In this document: piece by piece, positions 17,862 to 25,934 of the stretch
Numbering within the stretch: the first letter of the stretch is position 1
How the letters are laid out: every line of letters starts with the position of its first letter
Source: an uncultured Desulfosarcina sp.
GTDB lineage: Bacteria; Desulfobacterota; Desulfobacteria; Desulfobacterales; Desulfosarcinaceae
Length of the DNA stretch: 64,000 nt
NCBI RefSeq assembly: GCF_963668215.1
Contig: NZ_OY764190.1
Span: forward strand, 124,001 to 188,000
Reading direction: 5' to 3'
The notes under the pieces: generated by a model
The model's input: only the letters and a program-made list of their open reading frames with translations
Told to the model about the DNA's origin: nothing
Database searches by the model: none
Program-made: the position numbers and the translations under genes

Positions 17862-18710
17862 TTAAAAATCAGTCACCGGGACAAGAGGGATGTCCGGATA
17901 GATCTGACCGGCATTGGGCGGCATGGAATTGTACACCCAGTTAGTGTCGATACCGCCGGTTCGCAGGCCTGTGCGTTTTCTGAATCCGGAAAATTTTCCC
18001 CGGACCAGGACATTTTCCAGGTTCGTGCTTAGGGCAAAGGCAGCAATTTCCTGCCCATCCTGCAGGGCGTCCATCATATTGCCGTATGGTCCGGCATGAA
18101 ACACAAGCCGCCGGCTGTCAGCTGCAAAGGTGCCGAAGACAGGAATGAGAACCGGAAACCCGTCTGATCCTTTAAAAGCCATAAACTTGAGGGTATTCAG
18201 CCGGTTGAACAATTTCTCACTGTACGGATTCATCACTCTTTTTTCGATATGTGTCCGGGCACCCGGCTTTGCAGCCAGCGCAGCAAGAACAGATGCCAGG
18301 ATGGGGAGGATGGGTATTTTAAGAGCCTTTGTTGTTTTTACCAGATCCAGGTAATGGACCCTGTATATGGGAAAATAGGAGTTGTACCGCTGCATGGGCA
18401 TGGCCTTGTAAGCATCAAGCTGGGGGCCGTCATCTTTTTTAGCTTTCCATAAAGCTGTTCCAAACCATATCTTTTTTTGCAGCGGGGCCAGAATAAAAAA
18501 GGCGGTTTTGGGATTGAGCTGCATGAACCACTTGCTCTGACCCCGTACAAACTGCCCGAATGTCAATTCATTTTCCGAGCTTGCCATCAAAGAGTTGACA
18601 AAGGTAATGTGGGGCAGGCCGTCCGGGTTGATGGTGGCATAAAGGCCGATTTTCTCAAGGGGGGCCATTGCCTGGATGTCGCTTTTCTGAAATGTGTTTG
18701 CCTGTTCCAT
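17862..18710 (-). CDS. Pyridoxamine 5'-phosphate oxidase-like FMN-binding split-barrel protein
   Basis: A 282-residue protein whose start (MEQANTFQKSDIQAM) is supported by AAGGG upstream and lies 16 bp after the activase stop; longer in-frame openings overlap the activase and are rejected. The block MAPLEKIGLYATINPDGLPH followed by ITFVNSLMASSENELTFGQF is the N-terminal strand pattern of FMN-binding split-barrel proteins of the PNPOx family; a second half (about 175-282) repeats a similar pattern (FKGSDGFPVLIPVFGTFA, VFHAGPYGNMMDALQDGQEI). It could be a flavin reductase or oxidase acting on the glycyl radical enzyme's substrate or product. Such a partner is not a usual neighbour of known glycyl radical systems. 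The exact activity is unknown. Confidence 0.65.
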   Translation of the reverse strand: MEQANTFQKSDIQAMAPLEKIGLYATINPDGLPHITFVNSLMASSENELTFGQFVRGQSKWFMQLNPKTAFFILAPLQKKIWFGTALWKAKKDDGPQLDAYKAMPMQRYNSYFPIYRVHYLDLVKTTKALKIPILPILASVLAALAAKPGARTHIEKRVMNPYSEKLFNRLNTLKFMAFKGSDGFPVLIPVFGTFAADSRRLVFHAGPYGNMMDALQDGQEIAAFALSTNLENVLVRGKFSGFRKRTGLRTGGIDTNWVYNSMPPNAGQIYPDIPLVPVTDF

Positions 18711-18726
18711 AAATACCCTTTTGTTT

Positions 18727-19701
18727 TCAGTTGTCCGTTTCTGTGCGGGTTGAACCGCTCCAGTGGACAAGGGCCGGATCAATACCGGAATGTTGAGCCA
18801 GTTCTGCAAGGCGGCAGATCTCTTCTGTGGTGACAAGTTCAGAATCACGGTGTTTCCATTCCACACCGCGGGCCGCATATTTATCTTTGCACAAATTGTT
18901 AAAGGTACACAGTTCCCACCGGGAGACGGCACCTTTCAAATTTTTTGCTATAAACTGCCCCATGGCTGAAATGTTGTCGTCATCCGAAGTGGCGCCCGGT
19001 ATGACAGGGGTGCGAATCCACATTGATTTGGGGCGTTCATGGGCCAGTATCCAGTCAGCAGTAAACCGAGCATTTTCAAGGATGGTTCTGTTGGATCTGC
19101 CGGTAAACGCTTTGTGTTTTTCAGGGTCCATCTCCTTGAGGTCAAAAAGGACCAGGTCGTTATGGGGCAAGAGTTTGGTGAGCGCTGAATTTGAACACTG
19201 GCCGCAGGTATCAATGGCCGTGTGAATGCCATATCTGCCAAGTCCTTCCAGAACAGCCCGGCAAAAATCTGCCTGCATGGTCATCTCTCCGCCGGAAAGG
19301 GTTATGCCCCCGTTTTCTGAATTTTCAAAAAAGGCCCGGTCTTTGACAAGTTCGGCCACCAAGTCTTCGGGTGTCCAGAGCGTGCCCGTCATTACCAGGG
19401 CCATGGCCGGACACGCATCCGTGCATTTACCGCATCCGGTGCATCTGCCTTTATCAATAACCATCCCTGTTTCATTCAAAGACAGGGCTGATGCCTCGCA
19501 AAGATCAATACATGTCCTGCAACCGATACAGGCCGTGGCATTCCAGGACAGTTCCGGGGCCGGGTCAATGCTTTCGGGATTGTGGCACCAGGAACATTGA
19601 AGGGTACAGCCCTTTAAAAAAACCGTGGTGCGAAGCCCAGGCCCGTCTTCCGTGGACATGCGCTGAATCTCAATCACGTTTCCCAATGTTTTTTTGTCCA
19701 T
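18727..19701 (-). CDS. Glycyl radical enzyme activating enzyme (radical SAM)
   Basis: A 324-residue activase. The radical SAM motif CTLQCSWC binds the [4Fe-4S] cluster that splits S-adenosylmethionine; the preceding STEDGPGLRTTVFLKGC is the family signature. An inserted ferredoxin-like domain has two clusters (CIGCRTCIDLC and CTGCGKCTDAC), as in activases of benzylsuccinate synthase, glycerol dehydratase and similar enzymes but not in PflA. GGITLSGGEMTMQ and IDTCGQCS follow. It would abstract hydrogen from Gly805 of the enzyme encoded 13 bp upstream to form the stable glycyl radical under anoxic conditions. All cluster cysteines are present. Confidence 0.92.
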   Translation of the reverse strand: MDKKTLGNVIEIQRMSTEDGPGLRTTVFLKGCTLQCSWCHNPESIDPAPELSWNATACIGCRTCIDLCEASALSLNETGMVIDKGRCTGCGKCTDACPAMALVMTGTLWTPEDLVAELVKDRAFFENSENGGITLSGGEMTMQADFCRAVLEGLGRYGIHTAIDTCGQCSNSALTKLLPHNDLVLFDLKEMDPEKHKAFTGRSNRTILENARFTADWILAHERPKSMWIRTPVIPGATSDDDNISAMGQFIAKNLKGAVSRWELCTFNNLCKDKYAARGVEWKHRDSELVTTEEICRLAELAQHSGIDPALVHWSGSTRTETDN

Positions 19702-19714
19702 TCGTTCCTGCCTT

Positions 19715-22207
19715 TTAAAACCGGCTGTGGCTGAGCCTGTGGATCACCTCATCCTGAAGCTCTTTGCCGATGGTTGTGAAATAGGCATTATATCCGGTGA
19801 TTCGCACCAGAAGATGACGATAGTCCCGGGGATGTTTCTGGGCATCAATAAGCATGGCCGGATCCAGCATATTGATCTGCAGGGCCGTGCCGCCGTTTTG
19901 GGCGTATCCTTTGAGAAACGCCTTGAACTTGCTGCTGTGTTCGGCATCCCGGATCATGGACGGGTTAAATGTCATGGTGTGGCTGGCGCCGTTGGGCAGA
20001 AGATTGACATACCCCATGAAATCACCGTCCCCGTTTTTCTCTTTCCCGCCCAGCACCTTTCCCACGGAGTTGGTGTTGGAGGTGGGCCCGTTGATGTCGG
20101 CACCATTGGAGGGGCAGATGGCATTGGAGAGAAACTGGCCCCGCTGTCTGCCGTCAGCACTGGCGGCCATGATATAGCCGTCCGATGCCCAGTAGTTCCA
20201 GCTGAGCATGCCCGGCCGGAACCTTCGTCCCGTGGATTTGGTCCTGTGTTTCCAGGCCTCATTGCACCACAGTTCCATCACTTTTAACCCTAAGGCATCC
20301 GCCGCGTCATCGTCCCTGCCGTATTTGGGGGCCCGGTTTTTTGCCTTGGCCTGAAGCACCTCATACCCTTTCCAGTTGGCGGCAAGGGCCTTTGACAGCT
20401 CTTCCAGGGTGCACGCCTTCTGGTCAAAAACCAGGTATTTGATGGCAAGAAGGGAATCAACGGTGGTGGCATAGGTCACGGCCTCAAGGGTGGTGAAGCT
20501 GATTTCCGCCCCCCCTTGAGTTATATCAACGCCTTTTTCAGCACAGCCTTTTACCAGGCAGGAGAGATAGGGGGTGGGAAAAAACTCAGCCCGCACGGAT
20601 TCGGATGCTTCATACAGATCCACACACTTTTCAACGATGCCGGCCATCTGCTGTTCAAAGGCCTTATAAAATGACTCAAAGGTCAAGAAGGTGGCAGGTT
20701 CTCCCGTGGCAGGACCGTCCTGGCGGATTTTTTGCGTTTTCCCGGTCATGGGATCGTAAAAGGGAACCAGGTCCTTGCCGTTGTTCATGGCCAGTTCCAC
20801 GGCCTTTAACAGATTCAAATTGTTGTCCACGGTTCCGGACCGGTCGTTTCCCACCATTGTGTTTTCAAGGCATCCCACAGGGGCGTAATTAAAGACATTG
20901 GTTTCGCTGATCAGATTGTTCAGGCCGGCCATCCGGCTTTGACGCATCATCCCGGCCATGGAGCGTTCATCAAAATTGAGCAGGAAAGGCGCGCCCTGGC
21001 TTGTCCGGATCATGTTCACACACGTTTCCAGAAGCTTGTCCGGGGAATTTTTATGCAGCCGGACATTGGGTTTGGGCTCCAGGATGGGGGCCATCTCATC
21101 GATCACTTCAAGGATCAAATAGGTCAGATCGTTGGTCAGGTCCTCGCCATTTGGTCCCATGCCGGACAGGGTGATCAACTGGCCGTATCCGGCGGTGATC
21201 CCCTGGTTCCCGCAGCGGATGGTGGCATCATAGGCCGTGTTGCAGTGGATCCAGAAACATTTCAGGATCTCTTTTGCAAATTCCCGGTCCAGCCCCTGCC
21301 CTTTTGAGTATTCCCAGAAAGGATATAGATATTGATCGATGCGCCCCAAAGAGACCCCGGGGCCGGGATAATTTTCATCGCTCATGACCAGCATGTGGGT
21401 CAGCCACAGGGTCTGAACCACCTCCCAGAAGGTCTGGGGCGGCTTTTGGGAAATATTTTCAAGATTCCGGGCCATGACCAGAAGTTCTTCTTTTCTGGCG
21501 GCATCTTTTTCACTGTCTGATGTGTGCCTGCAGAGATCTGCATATTTTTTTGCCAGTTCACTCGGCATGCCCGACGCTGTTTTCATGGCTTTGAGCTGAC
21601 AGCCTTTCGGCCCTTTTTTCTCTTTGGGGGAAAGACGCGCATACAACCGGTCCAGTTCTTTGCCAAGGCCCGTCCACCCGGTTCGCAACACGTTTTCATA
21701 GCCGGGAACCAGGTGACCGCAGGTGGCTCCGGCATTGCCATACCCGTGGTCATGAAACCACTTGACCTTGGCCCGGGCCCCGTTGCGGGCGGTGAGCCGT
21801 GTATCGTACTTTTTTTGTTCTTTCCGGGTCAGACACATGGAGGTCTGGATATTGAAACGGGCACCGGCAAGGAGATCGCCCGGCAGAAGCTCCTGGGGAA
21901 CATAATGGACCATGGTCTGCCGGACAAACCAGGCCCGCCGCTCAACCAGGCTCATCTCCCAGAAATGATTGGGCAGATCAACCGGCTTGGCCGCCTGCTG
22001 ATATCCGCCCTTCATGACATCGAACATCTCATAGGCTTCCGGAACAATATAGTAGGTAAACTCATGGTACTGGCGGTCCCAGGGGGTGCCTGTGGTCCAG
22101 CAGGTGAATTCATTGTTCCATTTCCGTTCTGCACCATCAAAATAATAATCCCTGAGCCATTTGATCCGGGGGGAAAGGGTCGTCGGTTCTTTGATCCCGC
22201 CTGTCAT
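19715..22207 (-). CDS. Glycyl radical enzyme, fumarate-adding (benzyl/alkylsuccinate synthase alpha)-like
   Basis: An 830-residue glycyl radical enzyme. The thiyl-radical Cys446 lies in YAPVGCLENTMVGNDRSGT and the radical Gly805 in LLVRITGYNAYF, 25 residues from the C-terminus. Stretches such as FHDHGYGNAGATCGHLVPGY, DENYPGPGVSLGRIDQYLYP and EPKPNVRLHKNSPDKLLE resemble the X-succinate synthase clade (BssA, AssA/MasD, NmsA, HbsA), which adds a hydrocarbon radical to fumarate. It is distinct from PFL, CutC, glycerol dehydratase and arylacetate decarboxylases. Assignment to this clade is from memory of motifs and should be treated as probable. The small subunits normal for benzylsuccinate synthase are absent; neighbours are a regulator, an activase and a flavin-type protein. 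AAGGAGGAAT precedes the ATG. Confidence 0.75.
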   Translation of the reverse strand: MTGGIKEPTTLSPRIKWLRDYYFDGAERKWNNEFTCWTTGTPWDRQYHEFTYYIVPEAYEMFDVMKGGYQQAAKPVDLPNHFWEMSLVERRAWFVRQTMVHYVPQELLPGDLLAGARFNIQTSMCLTRKEQKKYDTRLTARNGARAKVKWFHDHGYGNAGATCGHLVPGYENVLRTGWTGLGKELDRLYARLSPKEKKGPKGCQLKAMKTASGMPSELAKKYADLCRHTSDSEKDAARKEELLVMARNLENISQKPPQTFWEVVQTLWLTHMLVMSDENYPGPGVSLGRIDQYLYPFWEYSKGQGLDREFAKEILKCFWIHCNTAYDATIRCGNQGITAGYGQLITLSGMGPNGEDLTNDLTYLILEVIDEMAPILEPKPNVRLHKNSPDKLLETCVNMIRTSQGAPFLLNFDERSMAGMMRQSRMAGLNNLISETNVFNYAPVGCLENTMVGNDRSGTVDNNLNLLKAVELAMNNGKDLVPFYDPMTGKTQKIRQDGPATGEPATFLTFESFYKAFEQQMAGIVEKCVDLYEASESVRAEFFPTPYLSCLVKGCAEKGVDITQGGAEISFTTLEAVTYATTVDSLLAIKYLVFDQKACTLEELSKALAANWKGYEVLQAKAKNRAPKYGRDDDAADALGLKVMELWCNEAWKHRTKSTGRRFRPGMLSWNYWASDGYIMAASADGRQRGQFLSNAICPSNGADINGPTSNTNSVGKVLGGKEKNGDGDFMGYVNLLPNGASHTMTFNPSMIRDAEHSSKFKAFLKGYAQNGGTALQINMLDPAMLIDAQKHPRDYRHLLVRITGYNAYFTTIGKELQDEVIHRLSHSRF

Positions 22208-22222
22208 GCCATTCCTCCTTAT

Positions 22223-22948
22223 TTACGATGAAACAAATTCATCCAGCCGGCAGCGAAGATGTTTTTCACCATGCATGATCATCTTTTTCATCACCTGCAC
22301 GGCGCTTTCGGGGTCCTGCTGTGCAACCGCATCTGCCATATCTTTATGAAAGGTTAAGACATCCGGAATCACCCCCGGATCACTGAAAAAAATCTGCGCA
22401 AGTTTCATATAGGTGGATTTCATTGAGTTAAGCATCAGCGGGTAAACCACGTTGCCGGTGGCCACAGCCGTCAGGTGATGAAATTCAAAATCAAGTGCCG
22501 TTATCTTTGCGCTTTCCTGAACTGGCGTCCTTTCTTCTTTTTCAACAATGGTGAAAAGGGCTTTCAGCTGTTCGCCGGTACGGTTCAGGGCGGCCAGCCG
22601 TGCATTTTCCACTTCAAACAGCAGTCTCATTTCAAGCAGGCCGGATAGCAGTTCCTTGCCGATCTTTTCGTCGCCCAGCCGGAACATTGTTCTTAAAAGC
22701 TCCAGGGACCCCTCTTTTCTATAGTCATTGACAGTGGTGCCGTGCCGGGGTTTCATTGTGACCAGGCCTTTGGCCGCAAGCTCCACCAACCCCTCATGCA
22801 CAACCGGTCGGCTGACGCCCATTTTTACAGCCAGGTCGCGTTCTGCCGGCAGTTTCTCCCCTGACCTGAAATACCCTGAAAGGATATGTTCTTCGAGCTG
22901 ATTGACAAAAAGGTCTTTCAGGCTTTTCGCGTTGATCGGTTTTATCAT
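22223..22948 (-). CDS. GntR-family regulator, FadR/FCD type
   Basis: A 241-residue repressor-type regulator. The N-terminal winged helix-turn-helix reads FRSGEKLPAERDLAVKMGVS and RPVVHEGLVELAAKGLVTMK; the C-terminal FCD domain (about 90-235) is all-helical with the His/Asp ligand positions common in this family (FEFHHLTAVATGNVVYPLML). FCD domains bind small organic acids. It is the first gene of its own operon: the glycyl radical enzyme gene begins 15 bp after its stop. The GGTGG palindrome 24 bp before its start codon is the likely operator, so it probably represses itself and the three genes behind it until an acid ligand appears. Confidence 0.88.
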   Translation of the reverse strand: MIKPINAKSLKDLFVNQLEEHILSGYFRSGEKLPAERDLAVKMGVSRPVVHEGLVELAAKGLVTMKPRHGTTVNDYRKEGSLELLRTMFRLGDEKIGKELLSGLLEMRLLFEVENARLAALNRTGEQLKALFTIVEKEERTPVQESAKITALDFEFHHLTAVATGNVVYPLMLNSMKSTYMKLAQIFFSDPGVIPDVLTFHKDMADAVAQQDPESAVQVMKKMIMHGEKHLRCRLDEFVSS

Positions 22949-22971
22949 AGTGACACCCTCTTTTTGTGGCT

Positions 22972-22986
22972 GGTGGTATTACCACC
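22972..22986. promoter_or_regulatory. Palindromic operator for the GntR/FadR-type regulator
   Basis: GGTGGTATTACCACC is a perfect 15-bp palindrome of the form GGTGGT-N3-ACCACC, close to the TGGT-N3-ACCA pattern bound by FadR-type regulators. It lies between the predicted -10 box and the regulator's start codon. A second inverted repeat, ACGACA-N6-TGTCGT at 22992-23009, lies in the promoter spacer and may be an additional site. Confidence 0.65.
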
Positions 22987-23012
22987 GTACAACGACATAA
23001 TACTGTCGTCAA
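22984..23012 (-). promoter_or_regulatory. Predicted promoter of the GntR / glycyl radical enzyme operon
   Basis: On the minus strand TTGACG (23012-23007) is followed after exactly 17 bp by TACGGT (22989-22984). The -35 box matches 5 of 6 consensus bases and the -10 box 3 of 6. The -10 box touches the palindrome at 22972-22986, placing the transcription start inside or just beside it, which fits repression by steric block. Confidence 0.5.
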
Positions 23013-23102
23013 CATAAAACATAAACAACTGAACAGGGATGACGTTATGAAAATGGCGATGATCGACAAAAAGACACGCTTGTAACGGCGCTACCCAGCC
23101 AT

Positions 23103-23468
23103 TCAGCGCATGGGGAAATAATAGAATTTACGGATTATCAGGCAATGATGGCGTGTTTGGGCCTCCTCGCAAACCGCTTCAACCGCCCTGCAAATCCATC
23201 CTGTATCGTCGATGCAATCGCGTTCCATGGCATAAACCATGGCCGGCTGGTCCGGTGACAACTGCTTCAGATTGTTGAACAGCTCCCACCCCATATGATT
23301 CTGTATAGCTTGATTGATCAGCACCAGATCCGGCAACTCACCGCTGATAGGAAAAACGGCTTCTCCGATGTCTTGGCTTTGTCTCACCTGATACTGTTTG
23401 CGTACAAGCGATATTTTCAGAAGTGCTGATTTGGCGCGATTATCGTCTATTATCAGAACGCTTGTCAT
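23103..23468 (-). CDS. Degenerate receiver-domain protein (CheY-like)
   Basis: A 121-residue stand-alone receiver fold. The N-terminal acidic pair is kept (VLIIDDNRAKSALLKISL), but the phosphoacceptor position is Asn52 (PDLVLINQAIQNHMGWELF) instead of Asp, and the conserved Lys-Pro near the end is not visible. It probably cannot be phosphorylated in the normal way and may act as a binding partner or competitor. An AGGAGG ribosome site supports the ATG at 23468. It stands alone between the glycyl radical operon and endonuclease IV, so no partner is apparent. Confidence 0.65.
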   Translation of the reverse strand: MTSVLIIDDNRAKSALLKISLVRKQYQVRQSQDIGEAVFPISGELPDLVLINQAIQNHMGWELFNNLKQLSPDQPAMVYAMERDCIDDTGWICRAVEAVCEEAQTRHHCLIIRKFYYFPMR

Positions 23469-23504
23469 ATGTGCCCTCCTTGGATGCTCCTGCGGATATC
23501 CCAC

Positions 23505-23984
23505 ATTTCTTGTGGGGGCTCATCTCACCAACAAGTTTATGGTCGTGCAGGCGATTGCCGGCCTGTTCCACATGGCGCTGTCATTTACCGGACGAAATTT
23601 ACGCACACCTGATGATACGATTATTAAATCGTAATCTCGGAGAACTTGACTTTATAGGGGAACATCGGGGATCAGAATTTCATGTTCGGCATGAACGAAC
23701 TCATCCATGAGGGACATGTGTTTGCCAAAGGACATATTTCTCCGGCGATTAAATGCCTCAATCGGCCGTCATTCTGGCGGAAGCCGGCCTCCAGAAATTT
23801 CCTGGTTGCCGGATCAAGTCCGGCATGACGGGCCGGGGACTTTTCGCAAGTTCATCAACTTTTGCAGGGCCGGAGTTTAGTTGGTTGGGTTTTAAATCGT
23901 GGAATCCAAAAAAATGACATCAGACGTTCGTGCGCCATGCACGTTCCACCGTGACTTCCGGCATGGCGTAGTGATAGGTTTTCC
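23505..23984. other. Gene-free stretch with palindromic repeats at 23764-23834 and 23838-23858
   Basis: No convincing gene. GGCCGTCAT (from 23764) and ATGACGGGCC (to 23834) enclose inner arms of the kind GCCGG...CCGGC: an intergenic palindromic repeat of a type widespread in proteobacteria. Directly after it, GACTTTTCGCAAGTTCATCAA (23838-23858) is a variant of the dispersed repeat also present at 750 and 37562. Confidence 0.55.
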
Positions 23985-24830
23985 TCAAGATTCAATCATC
24001 CCCTTCAACATGCGGATCTCTTCGGCCCATCGGTCGCTGTCCGGGGTTTCCAGGATCAGCGGCATGCCGTCGAAGCGAGGATCGTTCATGATCCGGTGAA
24101 AGACGTCCAGGCCAAGGGTTCCTTCGCCAAGGCTGGCGTGGCGGTCCACGCGACTGGCCAAGGCCTTCTTGTCGTCATTCAGGTGGACTCCCTTGAGATA
24201 GGAGAAGCCGACCACCGCATCAAATTCGGCCAATGCCTTCTCATAGCCCTTCGGCGTAATCAGGTCGTAGCCGGCCGAAACGGTATGGCAGGTATCCAGG
24301 CAGACACCCACCCGGGACTTGTCTTCGACGCCGTCGATAATGGCGGCCAGATGTTCGAAGCGATGGCCCATGTTGGTCCCCTGCCCGGCCGTGTTCTCGA
24401 TGACGGCGGTAACACCGGCGGTCTGTTCCAGGGCCAGGTTGATTGACTCCGCGATGCGAGCCAGGCAGGCCTCTTCGGCGATCTTGTTGAGATGGCTACC
24501 CGGATGAAAGTTGAGAAATATCAGGCCCAACTGCTCACAGCGATGCATCTCGTCGAGGAACGCGCTACGCGATTTCTCCAATCCGGCCTTCTCGGGATGG
24601 CCCAGGTTGATCAGGTAGCTGTCGTGGGGCAGAATTCGGTCCGGCGAATATCCGGCGTCGGCACAGTTTTCCTTGAATTTGCGGATGGATTCGGTGGAAA
24701 GCGGTTTGGCCTTCCATTGCCGCTGGTTCTTGGTGAACAGCGCAAAGGCCGTGGCTCCGATTTTTTGGGCGTTCAATGGAGCGTTTTCCACGCCGCCGGT
24801 GGTGGATACGTGGGCGCCAATATATTTCAT
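23985..24830 (-). CDS. nfo: Endonuclease IV (apurinic/apyrimidinic endonuclease)
   Basis: A 281-residue AP endonuclease of the Nfo/xylose-isomerase-like TIM barrel family. It begins [20 protein letters not shown] and carries the metal-site motifs [53 protein letters not shown] and LILETPD, which supply the three-zinc site. It cuts DNA at abasic sites and some oxidised bases in base excision repair. The usual length is about 280 residues. It follows the YheU-family gene by 21 bp on the same strand, at the tail of the trp operon. Confidence 0.95.
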   Translation of the reverse strand: MKYIGAHVSTTGGVENAPLNAQKIGATAFALFTKNQRQWKAKPLSTESIRKFKENCADAGYSPDRILPHDSYLINLGHPEKAGLEKSRSAFLDEMHRCEQLGLIFLNFHPGSHLNKIAEEACLARIAESINLALEQTAGVTAVIENTAGQGTNMGHRFEHLAAIIDGVEDKSRVGVCLDTCHTVSAGYDLITPKGYEKALAEFDAVVGFSYLKGVHLNDDKKALASRVDRHASLGEGTLGLDVFHRIMNDPRFDGMPLILETPDSDRWAEEIRMLKGMIES

Positions 24831-24851
24831 GGGATTCCTATCCGAATTGGT

Positions 24852-25109
24852 TCAAAAGGGCTTTCGAGCATCTTTTCGCAGCGTTTCGGCCGGGACGATA
24901 TTGCAGGTCTGGGAGCGCTCGTCGAAGACGACCAGGGCCTGGCCGGCGTCAAGCTGCCTTCGAACCATGGTCACATTTTCCTCCAGCGATCCCCTGGTGT
25001 ACCCCGAATCGGTCCCGTGGCGGGTAACAAATTCCTCGATGAGCCCACGCAGCGCCTCGACACTCAATTGCCGATAGGGAATGACCAGCATCTCTTCACG
25101 GTCAGCCAT
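24852..25109 (-). CDS. YheU/UPF0270-family protein
   Basis: An 85-residue protein of the UPF0270 (YheU) family, recognisable by MLVIPYRQLSVEALRGLIEE and FVTRHGTDSGYTRGSLEENV. E. coli YheU is 72 residues; the extra residues here are at the two ends. Function unknown. The ATG overlaps the end of trpF (ATGGCTGA), so it is translated with the trp genes; a TTG one codon earlier or the internal ATG at about 25091 (MLVIPYRQ) are alternative starts. Its linkage to trpF and nfo gives no clear clue. Confidence 0.75.
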   Translation of the reverse strand: MADREEMLVIPYRQLSVEALRGLIEEFVTRHGTDSGYTRGSLEENVTMVRRQLDAGQALVVFDERSQTCNIVPAETLRKDARKPF

Positions 25110-25791
25110 CAAAACCTTCTCCTCTGGGACGGAAGACGGGCGTCAACCTCTTGCCGGCATAGGCCTTACCGGTTTCTCTTACAGCAGCCAGCATGCGGGC
25201 GGCCTTATCGAGGTCCTTGTGCCCCGGCGAGGCCTCCAGCCCCGAACTGGCGTCCACCGCAGTCGGCAAAGCGGCCCTGATGGCGTCGGCGACGTTGTCC
25301 GGGGCCAGGCCGCCGGCCAGCACCAGCGGGTGATCCGTCCCGAAATCCCGGGCCGCGCCCCAGTCCCATACCATGGCATTGCCCCCGGGCAAAGGGCCTT
25401 TGGCGCATTCCACCAGAAAGGCATCCGCGCGGTAGGCTCCAGCATCGCTCAACCCTGGCATTCCGTCCACGAAAAGGGCCTTGATGACGCCGACCCCCTC
25501 GTTCAACAAACGAAGAACCAGCTCCGGCGTTTCCCGTCCGTGGAGCTGGGCCATGGAAAGGCCGCATCGGATCACCCGCTCCATGATAAAATCAAAGGAA
25601 GCGTTTACGAAAACCCCAACTGCGGCAACCGCCAGCGGTAATGCCGCCACGATGGTTCGGGCCTGCTCGACCGTGACATTGCGCGGGCTTTTCGGGAAAA
25701 AGACCAGACCGATGGCGTCGGCCCCAAGGTCGGCACAGTCCCTTGCCTGGCGGGGTTGGGTCAATCCGCAGATCTTTACTTGAGGTGTCAC
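25102..25791 (-). CDS. trpF: Phosphoribosylanthranilate isomerase
   Basis: A 229-residue TIM-barrel enzyme that isomerises N-(5'-phosphoribosyl)anthranilate in tryptophan synthesis. The catalytic Cys is in VKICGLTQPRQARDC, the Asp in the region GAYRADAFLVECAKG, and the phosphate site in LAGGLAPDNVADAI and VDASSGLEASPGHKD. The GTG at 25791 is chosen because AGGGGGA lies seven bases upstream and the protein then begins at the normal position; a longer in-frame start at 25848 adds residues that do not belong to the family. A 143-bp gap with two small palindromes separates it from trpC. Confidence 0.92.
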   Translation of the reverse strand: MTPQVKICGLTQPRQARDCADLGADAIGLVFFPKSPRNVTVEQARTIVAALPLAVAAVGVFVNASFDFIMERVIRCGLSMAQLHGRETPELVLRLLNEGVGVIKALFVDGMPGLSDAGAYRADAFLVECAKGPLPGGNAMVWDWGAARDFGTDHPLVLAGGLAPDNVADAIRAALPTAVDASSGLEASPGHKDLDKAARMLAAVRETGKAYAGKRLTPVFRPRGEGFDG

Positions 25792-25839
25792 TTCATTTCC
25801 CCCTGACTCTGCCTCTCCCCGGATGAGCTGGTCTTGTCT

Positions 25840-25916
25840 GGTTCCCATGCTCCAGCGTGGGAACCCAAACCCGGTCGAATAAAAGCCATCGACGCTCCCA
25901 CGCAGAGCGTAGGAGC
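25840..25916. repeat. Two small palindromes between trpC and trpF
   Basis: GGTTCCCATGCTCC pairs with GCGTGGGAACC at 25840-25865, and GCTCCCACGC with GCGTAGGAGC at 25894-25916. Both belong to the same class of GTTCCCACGCTCTGCGTGGGAAC-like repeats seen between genes in many bacteria. They could form RNA hairpins inside the trp message and modulate trpF output. Confidence 0.6.
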
Positions 25917-25934
25917 GAGTTGTAAGGGATGTCG

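Noticed and set aside
19715..22207. Calling the first glycyl radical enzyme pyruvate formate-lyase
   Set aside because: PFL has adjacent active-site cysteines; here a single Cys precedes Leu-Glu (GCLE).
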